Assembly: GCA_023143935.1 (NCBI GenBank)
Contig: JAGLGQ010000020.1
Location: forward strand, 1 to 8,262
Reading direction: 5' to 3'
From: Minisyncoccota bacterium
GTDB lineage: Bacteria > Patescibacteriota > Minisyncoccia > Phycocordibacterales > GCA-2747955
Length of the DNA stretch: 8,262 bases
The notes under the pieces are model-generated. The model did no database searches. It saw only the letters and a program-made list of their open reading frames with translations, and was not told where the DNA came from. The first letter of the stretch is position 1, and every line of letters starts with the position of its first letter. Position numbers and translations under genes: made by a program. Shown here one piece after another: positions 6,307 to 8,262 of this stretch.

Positions 6307-7182
6307 TTATATTTTTCTATATTTTCCTAAACTTTCTTTTATTACATCTTTGAGTTCTAAAATAGAAAGTTCAGTGTTTAATTGTGTGATATTTAAATTA
6401 AGTTTTTCTTGTAGTTCCTGTTTATTCATTGGTTCTTCTAAAATTTTTAATATTTTTTGTTCATTTTCAGAAAAATCATCGAGATTTAATGTTTTTTGTT
6501 TTGGTTTATTTTCAGTTAATCCTAAAATTTCTAAAATATCATTTCCGCAGAATATGGGGGGAGCTCCTTGTTTCATTAATCGGTTTGAACCTTTGGAATA
6601 TTCAGAAAATATTGAATTTGGTATCACAACTAAATCTTTATTATAATCTAATGCTAATCTTGCAGTGATTAAAGTTCCTGATTTTTCTTTAGCTTCTACT
6701 ATAAGTACCATATCAGAAATTCCTGCCATAATTCTATTTCTTTGGGGGAATGACCAAGGTGTAGCTTTGAAATTTTCCTTAAATTCGGAAAGTAATAATC
6801 CGTTATTGTCTAAAATTTCTTTTGTTAATTCTAAATTTGAACGTGGATATAAATTTTTTTCTCCAAGTCCAGACCCAGGGACTGTTATAGTTTTTAAATT
6901 ATTTTTTATGGCATATTTGTGAGCTAAAGTGTCAATTCCTAGAGCTAGTCCAGAAATTATTACAATATTTTGTCCTTTTAATTCGGACATAATTTTTTCT
7001 AAAGATTCTTTGGCATAATTTGAGTGTTGTCGTGAGCCCACAATGGCAATATATTTTGTCTTTTTATTATTGTCAGGAAAATTTCCAGAATAAAATAAAG
7101 ATTTTGGACAGTCGGAAATTTCAAGTAATTTTTCCAAAAAAGTTTCGTTAAATTCTTCTTTTTTTATATTTTTTATACTCAT
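6307..7182 (-). CDS. dprA: DNA processing protein DprA (DprA/Smf family)
   Basis: DprA binds incoming single-stranded DNA during natural transformation, protects it and loads RecA; it acts in the cytoplasm. The 291 residues contain the Rossmann-like core: AIVGSR (46-51), SGLALGIDTLAH (77-88), VPGSGLGEKNLYPRSN (101-116), LLSEF (130-134), FPQRNRIMAGIS (145-156), VEAKEKSGTLITA (162-174), and the closing IPNSIFSEYSKGSNRLMKQG (187-206). The C-terminal part (about 236-291) looks like the winged-helix DML1-type domain often present (SENEQKILKIL). The N-terminal SAM-like domain of longer DprA proteins is reduced to about 40 residues. The start codon directly abuts the holA stop (TAA then ATG, no gap) without a ribosome binding site, so it is co-transcribed and probably translated by coupling with holA. 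Its context with a ComEC-like hydrolase supports a role in DNA uptake. Confidence 0.95.
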   Translation of the reverse strand: MSIKNIKKEEFNETFLEKLLEISDCPKSLFYSGNFPDNNKKTKYIAIVGSRQHSNYAKESLEKIMSELKGQNIVIISGLALGIDTLAHKYAIKNNLKTITVPGSGLGEKNLYPRSNLELTKEILDNNGLLLSEFKENFKATPWSFPQRNRIMAGISDMVLIVEAKEKSGTLITARLALDYNKDLVVIPNSIFSEYSKGSNRLMKQGAPPIFCGNDILEILGLTENKPKQKTLNLDDFSENEQKILKILEEPMNKQELQEKLNLNITQLNTELSILELKDVIKESLGKYRKI

Positions 7183-7893
7183 TTATAATTCTAAAATAAA
7201 TTTTTCTAATGCATCTTTTAAAACAAGACCATCTAATCTTGCAAAATTATAATATGAAATTAGATTAATCATTTTTTTTTCAAGGTTTTTTTTGTCCCAG
7301 TTTTTTAAATTTTGTTTAGCTTTTTTATAAGGATAAGATTTCATCCCTGATTCTTTTTCTGTAAATTTTTCTGTTAAAGCTAATGATTTTAGGGCAAAGA
7401 AAAAATTAGCAAAAATTTGTTCTCCTGCTAATCCAGAATTTAAAGCTCTGTGGTAATTTAACCATAGATTTTTTTTATCTTTTTGTTGGAGATTGTCGCT
7501 TAAAACAAAAATATTAAAATCTTGATTTTGGAGGATTTTTTTAAAAGAAAAATTTTTGGTAGTGTGTTTTGTTATTTTTGTTAAATCTTTTTGTTCTATA
7601 TCGTCTTCTGATAATATAAAAGCATTATTTGATAATTCAATTTCTGTTAATTGTTTTAAAAAATATTTTTTTAAATCTTTGTCGTGGAATATATTACTAA
7701 ATAAAATAATATTTTTTTCTTCAAAAAGACCGCCTGATGTATTTATTAGTTCATTTAATCTGGCGATGGAAAGGTCTAAAAAATCTAAATGTAAAAAAAG
7801 TGCATTAGGTCGTTGTTTTTTTAGTGTATCTAATACGGATTTTATTTTTTCTTTCTTTTTTTCAATATCGTTTCCGTGTACTAAAATTAACAT
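7183..7893 (-). CDS. holA: Probable DNA polymerase III delta subunit (HolA-like), short form
   Basis: The delta subunit opens the sliding-clamp ring as part of the clamp loader. The call rests on overall pattern: the N-terminal ILVHGND (3-9), GGLFEEKNIILFSNIF (54-69) like the family's slF-x-x-k-x-lV segment, NNAFILSEDD (89-98), and DNLQQKDKKNLWLNYHRAL (133-151). The C-terminal helical collar includes SYPYKKAKQN (186-195) and ARLDGLVLKDALEKFILEL (218-236), which resembles the family's terminal D-x-x-K-x-G helices. At 236 residues it is about 100 shorter than typical HolA (about 330-345); the middle domain appears compressed. No Walker motif is expected, or seen, in delta. It is the first gene of a two-gene unit with dprA. 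In Bacillus the delta gene also lies near comEC, which supports the call. An unrelated clamp-loader-like protein is the main alternative. Confidence 0.75.
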   Translation of the reverse strand: MLILVHGNDIEKKKEKIKSVLDTLKKQRPNALFLHLDFLDLSIARLNELINTSGGLFEEKNIILFSNIFHDKDLKKYFLKQLTEIELSNNAFILSEDDIEQKDLTKITKHTTKNFSFKKILQNQDFNIFVLSDNLQQKDKKNLWLNYHRALNSGLAGEQIFANFFFALKSLALTEKFTEKESGMKSYPYKKAKQNLKNWDKKNLEKKMINLISYYNFARLDGLVLKDALEKFILEL

Positions 7894-7901
7894 TACTATA
7901 A

Positions 7902-7910
7902 ATTATAACA
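7902..7910 (-). promoter_or_regulatory. Consensus extended -10 promoter of holA-dprA, predicted leaderless
   Basis: On the minus strand TGTTATAAT, the same 9-mer found before the FemAB-like gene, ends 8 nt before the holA ATG. There is no ribosome binding site and no good -35 box. Just upstream is an A-run of ten bases (the T-run 7911-7920 on the plus strand) that could act as an UP-like element. Confidence 0.72.
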
Positions 7911-7943
7911 TTTTTTTTTTAAAAATTGTTATTTGAAAAAAAA

Positions 7944-7952
7944 TGTTAAAAT
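7944..7952 (+). promoter_or_regulatory. Extended -10 promoter of the ComEC-like hydrolase gene, predicted leaderless
   Basis: TGTTAAAAT (one mismatch to the extended -10 consensus) ends 6 nt before the ATG at 7959. A weak -35 candidate, TTGTTA (7926-7931), lies 15 nt upstream. It mirrors the holA promoter: the stretch 7936-7947 is the reverse complement of 7907-7918. Confidence 0.65.
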
Positions 7953-7958
7953 ATTTTG

Positions 7959-8262
7959 ATGAATAGAGGTAAAAAATTTAGATTATTTATTTTATTTGTT
8001 TTAATATTTTTAAATTGTTTTTTTATAACTTTTTATTTTTTTCAAAAAAATCAAAAATTTGAAATTGCGTTTATTAATGTTGGGCAGGGAAATGCTACGA
8101 TAATAAAAACAGAAAATAATAAAAAAATTATTATAGATTCTGGAAATGAGATGTTGGCTTTAAAAAATATTTCTTCGTATGTGGGATTTTTTGGTAGAAA
8201 ATTTGATATGAGTTTTATTACTCATTATGATATTGATCATGCTGGGTTATTTCCTTTTTTTC
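7959..8262 (+). CDS. Membrane-anchored ComEC-like metallo-beta-lactamase-fold hydrolase, 3' end cut off
   Basis: Only the first 101 residues are in the window. The N-terminus MNRGKKFR is positively charged and is followed by one hydrophobic segment (about residues 9-28), an uncleaved anchor or signal peptide that would place the rest outside the membrane. From residue 34 the metallo-beta-lactamase fold begins: FINVGQGNATII (38-49), KKIIIDSG (55-62), and the metal-binding stretch FITHYDIDHAG (86-96). The last matches the ComEC/Rec2 C-terminal domain pattern (x-SH-x-D-x-DHxGG), where the middle His of HxHxDH is replaced by Asp. In ComEC this domain sits on the outer face beside the DNA channel and is thought to degrade the non-transported strand. 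Here it has its own start and anchor and is not preceded by the ComEC channel. Adjacent dprA supports a competence role, but other secreted MBL hydrolases share this form. Confidence 0.83.
   Translation, partial: MNRGKKFRLFILFVLIFLNCFFITFYFFQKNQKFEIAFINVGQGNATIIKTENNKKIIIDSGNEMLALKNISSYVGFFGRKFDMSFITHYDIDHAGLFPFF

Noticed and set aside
6287..6922. Three plus-strand frames opposite dprA, one starting inside the 82-nt palindrome
   Set aside because: They are antisense to the conserved DprA core and their Phe/Ser/Leu-rich composition is what antisense of AT-rich coding DNA gives.
7556..7936. Plus-strand frame opposite holA running into the divergent promoter
   Set aside because: Low-complexity Phe/Ser-rich antisense translation with no domain; its end lies over the holA and ComEC-like promoters.
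1..8262. Recoded UGA (code 25, as in Gracilibacteria/Absconditabacteria)
   Set aside because: All seven visible stop codons are TAA or TAG, which raised the question. But the conserved genes are full length with no in-frame TGA and use GGN for Gly and TGG for Trp, so the standard code fits.
1..8262. tRNA, rRNA or insertion-sequence features
   Set aside because: No cloverleaf with a conserved TTCGA arm or CCA end, no rRNA-like stretch and no transposase frame could be found on either strand.

Overview
The window is AT-rich bacterial DNA (about 30% G+C or lower by eye) with tightly packed genes, very short spacers and a standard genetic code. Several features fit a reduced-genome Patescibacteria (Candidate Phyla Radiation) member. 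These are a divergent MetRS without a C-terminal tRNA-binding domain, a short DNA polymerase III delta subunit, dprA and a ComEC-like metallo-hydrolase kept next to holA, and an almost complete lack of Shine-Dalgarno sequences. This placement is inferred from gene content and style; no rRNA or ribosomal protein gene is present to confirm it.

Layout, left to right. (1) The 3' part of metG (methionyl-tRNA synthetase), closed by a clear intrinsic terminator. (2) dxs (1-deoxy-D-xylulose-5-phosphate synthase). (3) A FemAB/FemX-family aminoacyltransferase, probably for peptidoglycan cross-bridges. (4) A 208-nt spacer between convergent genes, holding a strong bidirectional terminator, a 26-bp perfect palindrome with an extra competing arm, and a 12-bp tandem array of palindromic GATGCATC units that runs into the end of the next gene. 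(5) rpiB (ribose-5-phosphate isomerase B) on the minus strand. (6) A Glu/Leu-type amino-acid dehydrogenase (glutamate dehydrogenase family) on the plus strand, divergent from rpiB. (7) A second convergent spacer almost filled by an 82-nt near-perfect palindrome. (8) A minus-strand holA-dprA pair with directly abutting stop and start codons. (9) Divergent from holA, the start of a membrane-anchored ComEC-like metallo-beta-lactamase-fold protein, cut off by the window end.

Functionally the genes are mostly housekeeping: translation (metG), central carbon and isoprenoid precursors (rpiB, dxs), nitrogen/amino-acid oxidation (gdh), cell wall (fem-like), replication (holA) and natural transformation (dprA plus the ComEC-like hydrolase). 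I see no new multi-gene system. The two most notable signals are not genes. First, five of the six genes whose upstream region is visible and lies outside an operon have a -10 promoter box ending 6-8 nt before the ATG, and no ribosome binding site, which predicts leaderless mRNAs. Second, both convergent spacers, and only those, are loaded with stacked self-complementary units that go beyond ordinary terminators.
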